Notes: generated from the letters alone by a model not told the origin. DNA of 64,000 nucleotides from Coriobacteriaceae bacterium (GCA_025992855.1 DAJPGB010000001.1:186001-250000), one strand, 5' to 3'; positions 53,759-62,892 are shown, counted from the stretch's first letter. Numbers and translations: made by a program.

Positions 53759-54685
53759 CTATGCCGGCTGACGGTCGAGGCACGCGTCCCACATCTGGTC
53801 GCGCTCCTCCTGGCTGATGCCCTTGAGTGTCTTGTCGATGAGCTTAAGCAGTTTGTCCGATCCCTTGCGGCAACCGACATTCGCCGTGACCTCCTGCTTA
53901 AAGCCCTCGCCCTCGGCAAAGTGGATGGGGACGATACCGGGATTTTGGGCCATATAGCCCTTCTCATTCTCGGTGTTGTAGGTCACGGCGTCGCACGTGC
54001 CCTGCAGCAGATTCGAGAACACCGTGGGGACCGAATCGACCGGGTTCTTGTGCACAACGCCCGGAATCTCGTCGATGACGGTATCGAGCATGGTGTCCTT
54101 TTGGCCGAGCACCGTGGCACCGCTGAAGTCGCTGAGCTTGGTGGCGTTTTGGTAGGGCGAGCCCTCTTTTACGAACAGGCCAAAGTAGCCAATGAAGTAC
54201 GGGTCGGAAAAGCCGACGGACTCCTCGCGCTCGGGCGTGGCGCTCATGCCGGCGATGATGAGGTCAATCTGGCCGTTGTTGAGCGAGTCGATAAGGCCCG
54301 AGAAGCTCTGCTTGACGGCAACGGGCTCGCCGCCGAGAGCCTTGCAGACGATCTTGGCGATCTGCACGTCGTAGCCATCGGCATAGGCGCCCTGCACGTT
54401 GTCGATGGGGATCGTGAACTCGCTGGCCTCGGAAACCTGCCAGTTGTACGGGGCGTAGGCCGCCTCCATGCCGATGCGGATCTTATCCTTGCCGATCACA
54501 GAATCGGACAGGTCGTCGCGACCGCCGCCCGTCGTGGACTGAACTACTTCCAGCGTGGAGGGACGCTGGCAGCCGGCAAGTGCGCCGGCGACGACAGAAG
54601 CGCTCGCAGCGAGAGCGCTACCCAAAAAGATGCGACGGCTGCATACCGGCTGTGGATGCGCGTCGCGTTGATGGGGAGAATGCAT
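53759..54685 (-). CDS. Amino-acid ABC transporter substrate-binding lipoprotein
   Basis: The product is about 308 residues. The N-terminus has SRRIFLGS (resembling a twin-arginine motif) and a lipobox LAGC at about residue 37, suggesting an exported lipoprotein. The periplasmic-binding-protein type 3 fold is seen in GMEAAYAPYNW, FSGLIDSLNNGQIDLIIAGM and the PYF motif. Ligand unknown; the family takes up polar amino acids. Start ATG 54685 with GGAAGG upstream. Confidence 0.92.
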   Translation of the reverse strand: MHSPHQRDAHPQPVCSRRIFLGSALAASASVVAGALAGCQRPSTLEVVQSTTGGGRDDLSDSVIGKDKIRIGMEAAYAPYNWQVSEASEFTIPIDNVQGAYADGYDVQIAKIVCKALGGEPVAVKQSFSGLIDSLNNGQIDLIIAGMSATPEREESVGFSDPYFIGYFGLFVKEGSPYQNATKLSDFSGATVLGQKDTMLDTVIDEIPGVVHKNPVDSVPTVFSNLLQGTCDAVTYNTENEKGYMAQNPGIVPIHFAEGEGFKQEVTANVGCRKGSDKLLKLIDKTLKGISQEERDQMWDACLDRQPA

Positions 54686-54800
54686 AATCTGCCTTCCCTG
54701 TTGAATCGTATGCTGACGACTTAACAGGATATACGCCAGCGACCAGCAGCGCAGCACAAGCTCGAAAAATTAATAGACACACGGTAGTCATTGGGAGCGT

Positions 54801-54960
54801 CGATGTTTTGGCAATGCCAGCGGGCGCCACCCAGAGCGAACAAGTTAGCATGAAAAAGGCAAGGCATAGACCTTCTGGTCATGCCTTGCCTTTTGAATGA
54901 CAAATTGTCGCTCTGGGTGGCGCGCAGCGTCGACCGGTCCGTCGTTCGTTAGAACGGCGG
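54801..54960. repeat. Family A structured repeat (copy 4)
   Basis: Outer arms 54824-54843 and 54905-54923 pair over 19 bp with one unpaired A. The central 12-bp stem AAGGCAAGGCAT / ATGCCTTGCCTT is capped by GACC-TTCT-GGTC (54869-54880). The hairpin at 54939-54960 (loop GTTA, one G-T pair) ends 5 nt before the stop of the epimerase gene. Confidence 0.8.
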
Positions 54961-54965
54961 AACCT

Positions 54966-55859
54966 CTAGAGCAGGGTAACGCTAAAGCTGCGAACGTCCG
55001 TCTCACCCGGTGCCAAGGTAATGGTGTTGACCTTGTGCTCAAAGACGTCGTCCTCGGTGTCCATGGTGGTGTGGCCGGTCCAGGGCTCGAGCGCCACAAA
55101 CGGGGCGTCGTTGGCGGCAGACCACACGCCGATGTACTTAAAGCCCTCAAAGTCGATCTTGACGCCGTGGCCCGACTTGCGGCCGCGCAGCGTGAGCGTG
55201 GAACCCGGGACATCGGTGAACATGATGGCATCGTTATCGAAGCTGCGGTGCGTGATGGGCAGCACGTCCGAGTTATCGGGGGCCTTGTAGCTACCCTCGA
55301 ACGTCATAAGACCGTCGGGCGTGATGATGGGAGCCTCGTTGGTCCAAGCCTCGGTAAACGCCAGCTCGTAATCCTCGAACGCCTCGTCTTCGGCACCGGG
55401 GGCGGGCACGTTGAATGCAGGATGACCGCCCACCGAGAACGGCAGGGCCACGTCGCCGGTGTTGGTGACGGCAAAGGTCTGCGTGAGCGTGGCGTCGCCG
55501 GTCAGGGCATAGGTCATGTTGAGCTTAAAGTGGAACGGGAACGCCTTGAGCAACTCGGGCGTGTCAGTGATCTCGTACGTTACCGAGGAGCCATCCTCCG
55601 AAACCTCGACCAACTTGTGCTCGACGATGCGAGCGAGTCCATGGCGCGGCATCTCGCAGGTGCCGGCCGCAGATGTCGCCATGTTGTTGCGCAGCGATCC
55701 CACGATGGGGAACAGGATAGGCGCATGCTTGCCCCAAAAGGCCGGGTCGCCCTGCCACAGATACTCGTTGCCGTTGAGGGCAAGGCTCGTGAGCTGGGCG
55801 CCCATGGAATCGATGGCCGCGGTGAGGCCGCCGCGCTTGATGGTAGTGACGGTGGACAT
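54966..55859 (-). CDS. Aldose 1-epimerase family protein
   Basis: The product is about 297 residues of the galactose-mutarotase fold (LacX/YeaD-like subgroup). It has RHGLAR, GGHPAFNVP with the general acid/base His, and ALEPWTG near the C-terminus. It interconverts sugar anomers; the substrate is unclear. Start ATG 55859 has GGAGGAAG upstream. Confidence 0.88.
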   Translation of the reverse strand: MSTVTTIKRGGLTAAIDSMGAQLTSLALNGNEYLWQGDPAFWGKHAPILFPIVGSLRNNMATSAAGTCEMPRHGLARIVEHKLVEVSEDGSSVTYEITDTPELLKAFPFHFKLNMTYALTGDATLTQTFAVTNTGDVALPFSVGGHPAFNVPAPGAEDEAFEDYELAFTEAWTNEAPIITPDGLMTFEGSYKAPDNSDVLPITHRSFDNDAIMFTDVPGSTLTLRGRKSGHGVKIDFEGFKYIGVWSAANDAPFVALEPWTGHTTMDTEDDVFEHKVNTITLAPGETDVRSFSVTLL

Positions 55860-55938
55860 GCTACTTCCTCCAATAGTAAACAACGGTGTCGAGGGCTATT
55901 GTCCCACTCTTGGCGGCGGGGTTGAGCGACAGGTGCAG

Positions 55939-56808
55939 TTATTGAGCAATAGCGTAAAGGTCAAACCCGCCCTGCGGCGTGCTATCGACCGTATCGGGCG
56001 CCTGTGAATTAAAACTCACCGGAACCATGCGCTTTGAGGCGCGGTAACGCGTGCCGTCGGTGGCGACGGGCGGCTCATCGACCGTGAGCTCGTAGTCGCC
56101 GGGCTTGAGCTCGATACCGTCACCTTCGGAATTGACGTATTGGTACTCGTCGATCGCTTGCCCCTTGAGCGTGCGACCCACGATATGGACGAGCATCTGG
56201 CTGTCGCCGCGCGCGGTGTCCCACGTCGCGCCGTCCTTGACCTCGACCGATACATGCACCGAGCGCGTGCGGCTGAGCGATTGTTCGACGGACATCTCGA
56301 CCTTGGCGGCGTCTTTGCGCTGTTGTTCAACATGGCTCCAGACGTTTCCAATTACCGAGCATGCGATAACGCCGGCCATAAAGGAGATAAGGATGGGGCC
56401 AAGCGGAGAGCGACGTCCCGCATCTTCCTCGCGAGCCAGATCGGGGCGATGCGTGGGCGCAGGCGCCTGGGCACCCTGCGAGGGCACGTCGAGAATGCTG
56501 AAGGATGCCGTGCTGTCGGGATCGATAGTGTGACGCGGCTGCGGGGTCTTTGCCGGCGAGATGGACATGTCGGCTGGCTCACCGAGTGTGGCCGTGGCAT
56601 CGGCCTTTGCCTCGTCGGCCTCAGCCTGGGCCCAAGCCTGCTCAAAGGTCAGAGGCTCGGCGGCATCGGAGGCGGCGTCAGGCTCGACAGCAGCATCGCT
56701 GCCGGTCTCGTCCTCGTCGCTCGACACGTCACGCGGCGCGGGCTCGTCCCACTCCTCGTCCGGAGCCTCGCCCTCGCTATACCACCATTCAAAGTTATCG
56801 ATATCCAT
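55939..56808 (-). CDS. Uncharacterised single-pass membrane protein with acidic N-terminus
   Basis: The 289-residue product is not recognised. Residues 1-125 are disordered and rich in Asp, Glu, Ala and Pro. One membrane segment lies at about 133-155 (LGPILISFMAGVIACSVIGNV). A short coiled segment and a beta-rich domain with conserved-looking DDYELTVDEPP-type strands follow (about 165-289). The topology suggests an acidic cytoplasmic tail and an outer domain. It is not obviously in an operon. Confidence 0.75.
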   Translation of the reverse strand: MDIDNFEWWYSEGEAPDEEWDEPAPRDVSSDEDETGSDAAVEPDAASDAAEPLTFEQAWAQAEADEAKADATATLGEPADMSISPAKTPQPRHTIDPDSTASFSILDVPSQGAQAPAPTHRPDLAREEDAGRRSPLGPILISFMAGVIACSVIGNVWSHVEQQRKDAAKVEMSVEQSLSRTRSVHVSVEVKDGATWDTARGDSQMLVHIVGRTLKGQAIDEYQYVNSEGDGIELKPGDYELTVDEPPVATDGTRYRASKRMVPVSFNSQAPDTVDSTPQGGFDLYAIAQ

Positions 56809-56897
56809 ACGGGGCGCCCCTTAGGCCTCGCAAATAAACACTTGCTAGCCTTATACCCCCAGATGGCACGGGAGCTCGCCGGCACAGACAGGAAAAG

Positions 56898-56954
56898 CGT
56901 CACAACATTCGACGCTTTTCCTCGTTTTCGAGATTTTCATCGAATGTTGTGACG
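56898..56954. repeat. Family D palindromic repeat (copy 1)
   Basis: Arms CGTCACAACATTCGA (56898-56912) and TCGAATGTTGTGACG (56940-56954) pair perfectly. The internal sequence CGCTTTTCCTCG and GAGATTTTCA is shared with copy 2 at 61786-61842. A family C element follows 24 bp downstream. Confidence 0.8.
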
Positions 56955-56978
56955 GTTTGGGCAGCAGCCACACCACGA

Positions 56979-57009
56979 ATGTGACGAAGGAGCAGTCCCC
57001 TTGTCACAT
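56979..57009. repeat. Family C repeat (copy 4, imperfect)
   Basis: Arms ATGTGACGAAGGA and TCCCCTTGTCACAT pair with one gap. The element ends exactly before the stop codon of the MerR pseudogene (57010). Confidence 0.7.
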
Positions 57010-57824
57010 CTAGAGGGCGACGGGGATTTGGATGCAGCAGAAGTCCTCTTGGTGGGACTCGTCGTAGCTCGTGGTATCGAGGTAGCAAAAGTCGAAGGCG
57101 TTGCCAACGGGCTGGAGCGCGTGCTCGTCCATGCAGGCCACGATGGCGCGGATGCCTTCGGGCTCGTACGGCATGCCCCAGCGGCTCATGCACAGGTATG
57201 TGCCCTCGGGCAGCACTTCGATGCCGATCTCTGCCAGCTCGGAGGGATCGCTCGGCAGCAGCTCCTCGGCACCGCGCGGCAGCACGGCAAAGGAGCCAGC
57301 GCCGGCGATGGGATCGTCGGAATGCAGCGCCTCGCGACGCAGCATGGCGCCCCAGCCGCGCATGGGACGCGTGCCCGTCAACGTACGCATGCGCAGGATA
57401 GCCCGCATGAGCGTGGGGTGAAGCATCGAGCGGCCGCGCTCGATATCGCCCGGAAACTCCTCAAAGACCACGTAGCGGCGCTCGAACTGCTTGAGCTCCG
57501 GCTTGCCTTCACGCTCGCGCGCTCGGATTTGAGCCCGGCAATCTGCTCATCGAGCGCCTGCACCCGCGAGCGCAGGTGATCGGTCATCTCGCCAATGTCG
57601 AACGTCGAGGTTAGGCGGTCGATCTCGTCGAGTTCGAGCCCCAGGTCGCGCAGCATGCAAATCAGACGCATGAGCGGGATCTGCGTGGGCGAATAGAAGC
57701 GGTAGCCTTTTTCGTTGACCACGGCGGGCTTAAACAGGCCGATCTTGTCGTAGTAGATGAGCGTTTGGCGCGAAACGTTAAACAAGCTCGCCATCTCGCT
57801 AATCGCATACATGCCCGTCTGCAT
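57010..57824 (-). pseudogene. MerR-family regulator with GyrI-like domain, frameshifted
   Basis: The N-terminal part (57824 down to about 57525) has the MerR helix-turn-helix YAISEMASLFNVSRQTLIYY, then KGYRFYS and a dimerisation helix. The frame then changes. In another frame, EREGKPELKQFERR continues into the effector-binding domain VVFEEFPGDI to the stop at 57010. A CGCGCG run at about 57514-57524 fits a 2-bp slippage insertion. MerR/GyrI-like regulators sense small organic compounds, and this one follows the ubiX/ubiD genes. It could be a real mutation or a sequencing error. Confidence 0.82.
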
Positions 57825-57916
57825 AAGTCCTCCTGCCACATCCTTTTAGCGCACAAAGCCCGCCGCCCACAGGGGCAGCGGGCTCAAACACTACTCGTAT
57901 CCTACCCTAAAGACAT

Positions 57917-58495
57917 CTATGACCAGCGCTTATAGTTTGCACATGACACGCCGACGGCCTCGAGCGCCTTGGCGGCGATGTGATGCACCGCGTCATCGAG
58001 CGTGGCGGGGCCGTTGTAAAACGTGAGCATGGGCGGCATGAGCATGACGCCCGGTACGCGCGCCAGGCGCGCCATGTTGTCGACATGAATGGCGCTGAAG
58101 GGCGTCTCGCGCACCATGAGCACCAGGCGGCGCTGCTCTTTCATCTGCACGTCGGCCGCACGCAGCAACAGGTTTTCGCTGTAGCCGCTCGCGATGCCGG
58201 CGAGCGTCTTCATGGAGCAGGGCGCCACGATCATGCCGTCGACCGGATAGGTGCCGCTTGCGATGGCGGCGCCGATGTTCTTGTTGTCGTAGACCACATC
58301 GGCATGGCACGCAAACTCGTCGAGCGTCATGCCGAGCTCCTGCTCGATGGTAATCTCTCCCCCGCGCGTGACGACAAGCGCCGACTCGGCACCGGCCTGA
58401 CGCAGGCATTTGAGGCACTCAAGGCCCAGCGCGGCACCGCTGGCGCCAGACACGCCAACGACAATGCGACGGGGACGGACAGAAGACTCAGGCAT
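57917..58495 (-). CDS. ubiX: UbiX-family flavin prenyltransferase
   Basis: The 192-residue product adds a dimethylallyl unit to FMN, giving prenylated FMN for UbiD decarboxylases. It has the N-terminal GVSGASGAALG loop, VAPCSMKTLAGIASG, and the RETPFSAIH region. An AAGGAG site precedes the start. It lies 33 bp after ubiD, so the enzyme and its cofactor maker are co-transcribed. Confidence 0.93.
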   Translation of the reverse strand: MPESSVRPRRIVVGVSGASGAALGLECLKCLRQAGAESALVVTRGGEITIEQELGMTLDEFACHADVVYDNKNIGAAIASGTYPVDGMIVAPCSMKTLAGIASGYSENLLLRAADVQMKEQRRLVLMVRETPFSAIHVDNMARLARVPGVMLMPPMLTFYNGPATLDDAVHHIAAKALEAVGVSCANYKRWS

Positions 58496-58528
58496 GACAA
58501 CTCCTTAACTACTTGGTAGGGCTACTTA

Positions 58529-60016
58529 CTAGAAAGCAATCTCCTTGGCCCACTTGTCCTTGTCGATCTCCATGAACTGCGAGCGAATGAAATTCTTCTT
58601 GAGGTCGAACGGAACCGTGCAGTCGAAGATGGCCTTGCAGGCGATGCCGTGCTCGCGAATCGTGGGGTCGAACGCAGGGTCGTTGGACGGGTCGAGCACG
58701 TGGCAGTGGCAGCCGGGGATGGTGATGAGGTCGACGTCGGCCTGGAAGCGCGTGGTCATGGCCCACATCACGTCGCTCATATCAAAGATGTCGACATCCT
58801 CGTCAACCAAGATCACATGCTTGAGCTCGGAGAATGCCGAGAAGGCGAGCATGGCGGCGTTGCGCTGACGGCCCTCGTCATTTTTGCTCGACTTCTTAAA
58901 CTGCATGATGGCAACGAACTTGCCGCCGCCGCAGGGTGCAGCGTGGACGTTGAGCAGGCGGCCCGGGATAGCGGTCTCGACCATCTTGTAGATGGAAGCC
59001 TCGGTGGGGATACCGGCCATGGACACGTGCTCGTGCGAAGGGCCGATGCAGCTCTCCATAATGGGGTTGACACGCGTGGTGACGGCGGTGATCTTGATCA
59101 CCGGGCAGACCTTGGCGCCACCGGTGTAACCGGGGAACTCGGGCATGGCGTAGCCGTGGCCGTTGACGTCCTCGTTGATGGTCTCGTCGTGCATGAGGTA
59201 GCCCTCGAGCACGTACTCGGCGTTGGCGATGCACTTCTGCGGAACGGTGACGCAGTCGGCGAGCTCGACGGCATGGCCGCGCAGGGCGCCGGCGATCTGC
59301 AGCTCGTTGAAGCCGAGCGGCGTGGTGGGAGCCTCGAAGCCGCAGCACATGTACACGGCGGGGTCCAGGCCGATGGAGATGGAGATGGGCATATCCTCGC
59401 CGCGCTGGCAGTATTCGTCGAAGAACGCGCCCAGGTGACGGCTGCCCGGGGTGATCCACATGGCGAGCTTGTCCTTGTCGACGCAGGAGAAGCGGTGGAT
59501 GGTCACGTCGGACTGGGAGCCGTCGGGGCTCGTGCCGTAGGCGAGGCCCATGGTGATGTAGGGGCCGCCATCGACGGGTGTGTTGGTGGGGGCGGGAACG
59601 ATCCTGCGCAGGTCGAAGCCCTCGTCGGTCGCCTTGTACACGACCTCCTGGCAGTCGACGTGCTTGCCCTCGGCGATCTGCTCGGGGGCGATCAGGTTCT
59701 CGAAGCGCTTGCCGATCTCGAGGCCCAGGTGCTCCTCGTCCAGGTCGAGCAGGGCGGCAACGCGCTTGCGGCTGGCAAGCATGCCGATGCAGACCTTTGC
59801 GTCGTCAAAGCCCTTGACGTTGTTGAAGACCATGGCCGGACCCTCTTTGGTCGGGCGCATGACGGTGCCGCCGGCGCCGACGTGACGGTAGACGCCCGAG
59901 ACCTCGGCATCGGGATCGACCTGGGTGTCGGTCTCGAGCAGCTGGCCCGGCATCTCGCGCAGGAAGTCGAGCGCGGAACGCAGGTCGTGGATCTGGGAAG
60001 CATCGGTAGTGGACAT
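58529..60016 (-). CDS. UbiD-family prenylated-FMN-dependent decarboxylase
   Basis: The 495-residue product is near the size of gallate/hydroxybenzoate decarboxylases (LpdC type). It has ITPGSRHLGAFF, the region with ADCVTVPQKC, and the acidic AEYVLEGYL region holding UbiD catalytic Glu residues. The family decarboxylates aromatic or unsaturated acids; the substrate is not readable from the sequence. Neighbours ubiX, an SLC13-type transporter and an LpdD-like protein suggest a small decarboxylation module. Confidence 0.9.
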   Translation of the reverse strand: MSTTDASQIHDLRSALDFLREMPGQLLETDTQVDPDAEVSGVYRHVGAGGTVMRPTKEGPAMVFNNVKGFDDAKVCIGMLASRKRVAALLDLDEEHLGLEIGKRFENLIAPEQIAEGKHVDCQEVVYKATDEGFDLRRIVPAPTNTPVDGGPYITMGLAYGTSPDGSQSDVTIHRFSCVDKDKLAMWITPGSRHLGAFFDEYCQRGEDMPISISIGLDPAVYMCCGFEAPTTPLGFNELQIAGALRGHAVELADCVTVPQKCIANAEYVLEGYLMHDETINEDVNGHGYAMPEFPGYTGGAKVCPVIKITAVTTRVNPIMESCIGPSHEHVSMAGIPTEASIYKMVETAIPGRLLNVHAAPCGGGKFVAIMQFKKSSKNDEGRQRNAAMLAFSAFSELKHVILVDEDVDIFDMSDVMWAMTTRFQADVDLITIPGCHCHVLDPSNDPAFDPTIREHGIACKAIFDCTVPFDLKKNFIRSQFMEIDKDKWAKEIAF

Positions 60017-60165
60017 AGCGTGCTCCTTTCGGGAGAGAGCCCGGCGACGGAGTGCCGCCGGGTTGGTTTATGTTTGGGGGCGGAGCGCTCACTGATTGAG
60101 CGCCCGGCTCAAATCGAGCATTCAACTAAGCCCGAGTGGTGGTCCAAGCCAAAGCGCTCGGCTGC

Positions 60166-61623
60166 TTACATCAGGCCAAAGACGTGGAACCAGGCGGCCT
60201 CGACCAGCACGACGATAAAGACGACCGCGGTCAGCGGGATGCCCATGCGCATGGCCTCTTTGGAGGTGTAGCCACCGGCGTCCTTGCCCTCGCCAATGAG
60301 GATCGGCAGGTTGTGGAACGGCAGGATGTAGTGGATGTTGATGGACGTGAAGACGATGAGCGCCACGGCGAGCGGGCTCACGCTGGAGCCAGCGGCAAAG
60401 CTGATGAACGCCGGTACGCACACGCCGAGCACAGCCATAACCGAGCCCATGAACATGTGGATGATCATGGAGAGCGCGGCGACGAGCAGGGCGAACAGGA
60501 AGATGTTCTCGGGCACGGAGCTGGGGAGCACGACGTCGGCAATCCAGGCGTTCATGCCGGTGGCACCGCCCACGGAGCCCACGGCCATGGCAGCCGTCAG
60601 GAACATGAGGGACTTGATGTCGACGGCGTTCCAGCTGGCGGGGGTGAGGACCTCACCGACGATGGGCATGGCGAGCGCGACGCCGATGGCCAAGGTAACC
60701 CAGCCGATGTAGTCGCCCGAGACGGTGAGCCACAGCGCGATGGCGATGACAAGCCACACGATGGTGCGGATCTCCTTGACGGAGAGCTTGCCGAGCGCGG
60801 CCTGCTTGGCCACGATCTGCTCGCGATCGTAGACGAGCTCCTTGCTGGGCTTAAAGAGGAAGAGGCCCAGGAACAGGGTGCACAGCAGCGCGACCAGCAT
60901 AGGCACGCTCATGTACAGGAACCAGTCGACGAAGGACGGGCTCATGCCGCCGGCCTCGGCGCTGTACTGCGCAACGAGCGGGTTGAGCGTGGAGTCGCCC
61001 GTCAGGAAGAACATGGAACCCGGGGCGGCAGCGGCAAACACGAGGAAGCCGAGCTTGCCCTTGTCGTCATCACCGTAGCCGGCGGACTCGGCGATGACCG
61101 AGACGACGGCCAGGATGAGGAAGGCGCGGGGGAACGGGTGCGGGATCAGCAGCGACAGCACAAAGGTGAGCGCGAAGATCGAGATGATGAGCGACTTGGC
61201 GTCGCGCACGAACTTGAGCATGAACGCGTAAGCGATGCGCTCGCCCAGGCCCGACTCCTTAACCGCGCTGGCGATGAGGTAGGCGCCGATGACGAGCCAC
61301 ATGGTGGCCTTGGTCCACGAGCTAAACGTGGAGGCGACCGTCGCCGAGATGCTCGCGGCGCCTGTGTCGTCCACGCACACCTTGAACAGGACGAGCAGTG
61401 CGCAGTAGAGCAGGCCCACAAAGCCCGGCTGTGCCACGCCACATGCCCAGAACACCACCGTGGCGAGCGTCAGCGCCAGACAGGTCTGACCGCCGACCGT
61501 GAGCTCGACCGTCGAACTCAGCTCCGCCAAAGGAAGAAACTTCACCAGCAAAAAGACAACGATACCCAGCACAAAGCCAATTTCGCGCTTGGTGATCTTA
61601 AACGCCTTCTTTTCCGCTTCCAT
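60166..61623 (-). CDS. SLC13/DASS-family anion transporter
   Basis: The 485-residue protein has about 12 membrane segments. It resembles divalent anion:sodium symporters, with the paired helix hairpins and late HNLPILIGEGK segment. Such carriers move dicarboxylates, and some exchange substrate for product. In this cluster it may import the acid that UbiD decarboxylates. It lies 149 bp before ubiD; a GCGCTCA / TGAGCGC hairpin sits in the gap (about 60082-60101). Confidence 0.87.
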   Translation of the reverse strand: MEAEKKAFKITKREIGFVLGIVVFLLVKFLPLAELSSTVELTVGGQTCLALTLATVVFWACGVAQPGFVGLLYCALLVLFKVCVDDTGAASISATVASTFSSWTKATMWLVIGAYLIASAVKESGLGERIAYAFMLKFVRDAKSLIISIFALTFVLSLLIPHPFPRAFLILAVVSVIAESAGYGDDDKGKLGFLVFAAAAPGSMFFLTGDSTLNPLVAQYSAEAGGMSPSFVDWFLYMSVPMLVALLCTLFLGLFLFKPSKELVYDREQIVAKQAALGKLSVKEIRTIVWLVIAIALWLTVSGDYIGWVTLAIGVALAMPIVGEVLTPASWNAVDIKSLMFLTAAMAVGSVGGATGMNAWIADVVLPSSVPENIFLFALLVAALSMIIHMFMGSVMAVLGVCVPAFISFAAGSSVSPLAVALIVFTSINIHYILPFHNLPILIGEGKDAGGYTSKEAMRMGIPLTAVVFIVVLVEAAWFHVFGLM

Positions 61624-61785
61624 CTCCCCACCTTTCTTGTTGGGGGCGCTCCGGACTCACAGCGGCCTTGCCGCTAAAAAGGGGCGCCCGTTATTGGACA
61701 CCCCTTACGTTGCGCTGTGTTGTGACAATACAGTCAAGCGAGATTTTTTGGATGGCTTGTGGCTTTCCCCTCTGGGCAGAAAAAC

Positions 61786-61842
61786 CGTCCCAACATTCGA
61801 CGCTTTTCCTCGATTTCGAGATTTTCATCGAATGTTGTGACG
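61786..61842. repeat. Family D palindromic repeat (copy 2)
   Basis: Arms CGTCCCAACATTCGA and TCGAATGTTGTGACG pair with one mismatch; the inner sequence is near-identical to copy 1. Seven bp further is a family C element. Confidence 0.8.
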
Positions 61843-61848
61843 ATTTGG

Positions 61849-61878
61849 ATGTGGCAAAGGGACTGTCTTTTTTCACAT
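61849..61878. repeat. Family C repeat (copy 5, degenerate)
   Basis: ATGTGGCAAAGGGACTGTC then a T-run and CACAT. It overlaps the stop codon of the LpdD-Idi gene. Confidence 0.6.
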
Positions 61879-62820
61879 TGCGAGGGCAGCACGGATGGAT
61901 GGGTCGTTGAGGGCCTCACGAAGCCAGGGGGCCAGCTGCTCGGGATGACCCTGCAGGTAGCCATCGAGCTCGAACGGGGTCACCGGGCGCACTTCCGAGA
62001 TCTCCTCTTGGTTGATATGCAGCTCGCCCGGCTCAACATGGGCAAGGTAGACCTCGCACCATTCGCACTCGCAGCGGCCGTCGCCGTGGTCCTCGCGGTA
62101 CACCACGTGTCCGAGGTGCTTGAGCTGATCGGGCTCGCGCGTAATGCCAAGCTCTTCGTTGATGCGACGCGCCGTCGCGGCGGCAACGTCTTCCCCGGGG
62201 AGCGGATGGCCGGCGCAGCTATCGGCCAGCACCCCGCCCCACAGGCGCTTGAGCGGACTACGGCGACAGAGCAGCAGACACGCGTCTTCGCCCCGGCCCT
62301 CGACTAAAAGCGTCAGAAATGCCTGATGCAGGATGCCCTCGCCGGTATGGGCCTCGATGCGGTCGACGGGGCCAAGCGCCTCGCCGGTCGCGGCATCGAC
62401 CGCCACGACCTCGGCGCCTGCGCCGCCCTCATCCCAGCCGGCGCGCAGAATGCGGGCTGCGGCCTCCTCGAGCGCGGCGATGAGTTCCTTGGTGGTATCG
62501 AGCACGCGCTGCAGGTCGTCCCCGCTCGCCTGCTCAACATGAAAACCCGTGCTTGCAACGACCGGCACGCCAAAGCGCGTGGCCAGCGCCGCCGCAATAT
62601 CGTGCGCCGGGATCTCGTCTCGATGACACGGAACGGCCAGGATGCTCACCGTCGCCGTACGGCCGGGCTCGGGGCGCGGAATGGCCTGCGCCGTGGCGCC
62701 CAGGTGTGCGAACTCCGGCGAGCAGGCGTACACCGCCATGCCTCGCGGTGTCACCGTCAGCTGGGCCTCGAGCGCAAACTTGCCCTCGCCCACTGCAACC
62801 TTTGTCGTGTGCATACCCAT
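61873..62820 (-). CDS. LpdD-like prenyl-flavin chaperone domain fused to type I IPP isomerase-like Nudix domain
   Basis: The product is about 315 residues. The N-terminal domain (about 5-125) resembles LpdD, the third subunit of gallate-type UbiD decarboxylases: AHLGATAQAIPRP (38-50) and ASTGFHVE (89-96). The C-terminal domain (about 150-305) aligns with type I isopentenyl-diphosphate isomerase (Idi). Metal ligands are all present: His158 and His165 (EAHTGEGILH), His205 (SCAGHP), Glu251 and Glu253 (ECEWC), and Glu223 in EELG. The catalytic Cys (Cys67 of E. coli, SVCGHP) is Ala203, with Cys one position earlier. Trp299 (APWL) matches the conserved Trp. Start ATG 62820 has ACAGGAG upstream; longer frames cross a repeat. 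Confidence 0.75.
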   Translation of the reverse strand: MGMHTTKVAVGEGKFALEAQLTVTPRGMAVYACSPEFAHLGATAQAIPRPEPGRTATVSILAVPCHRDEIPAHDIAAALATRFGVPVVASTGFHVEQASGDDLQRVLDTTKELIAALEEAAARILRAGWDEGGAGAEVVAVDAATGEALGPVDRIEAHTGEGILHQAFLTLLVEGRGEDACLLLCRRSPLKRLWGGVLADSCAGHPLPGEDVAAATARRINEELGITREPDQLKHLGHVVYREDHGDGRCECEWCEVYLAHVEPGELHINQEEISEVRPVTPFELDGYLQGHPEQLAPWLREALNDPSIRAALAM

Positions 62821-62892
62821 GGGATCTCCTGTCGCCCGCGATGTACCTGAGACCATCTTCGCCTGTATTGCGACTATACAGGCAAGCGCAGC

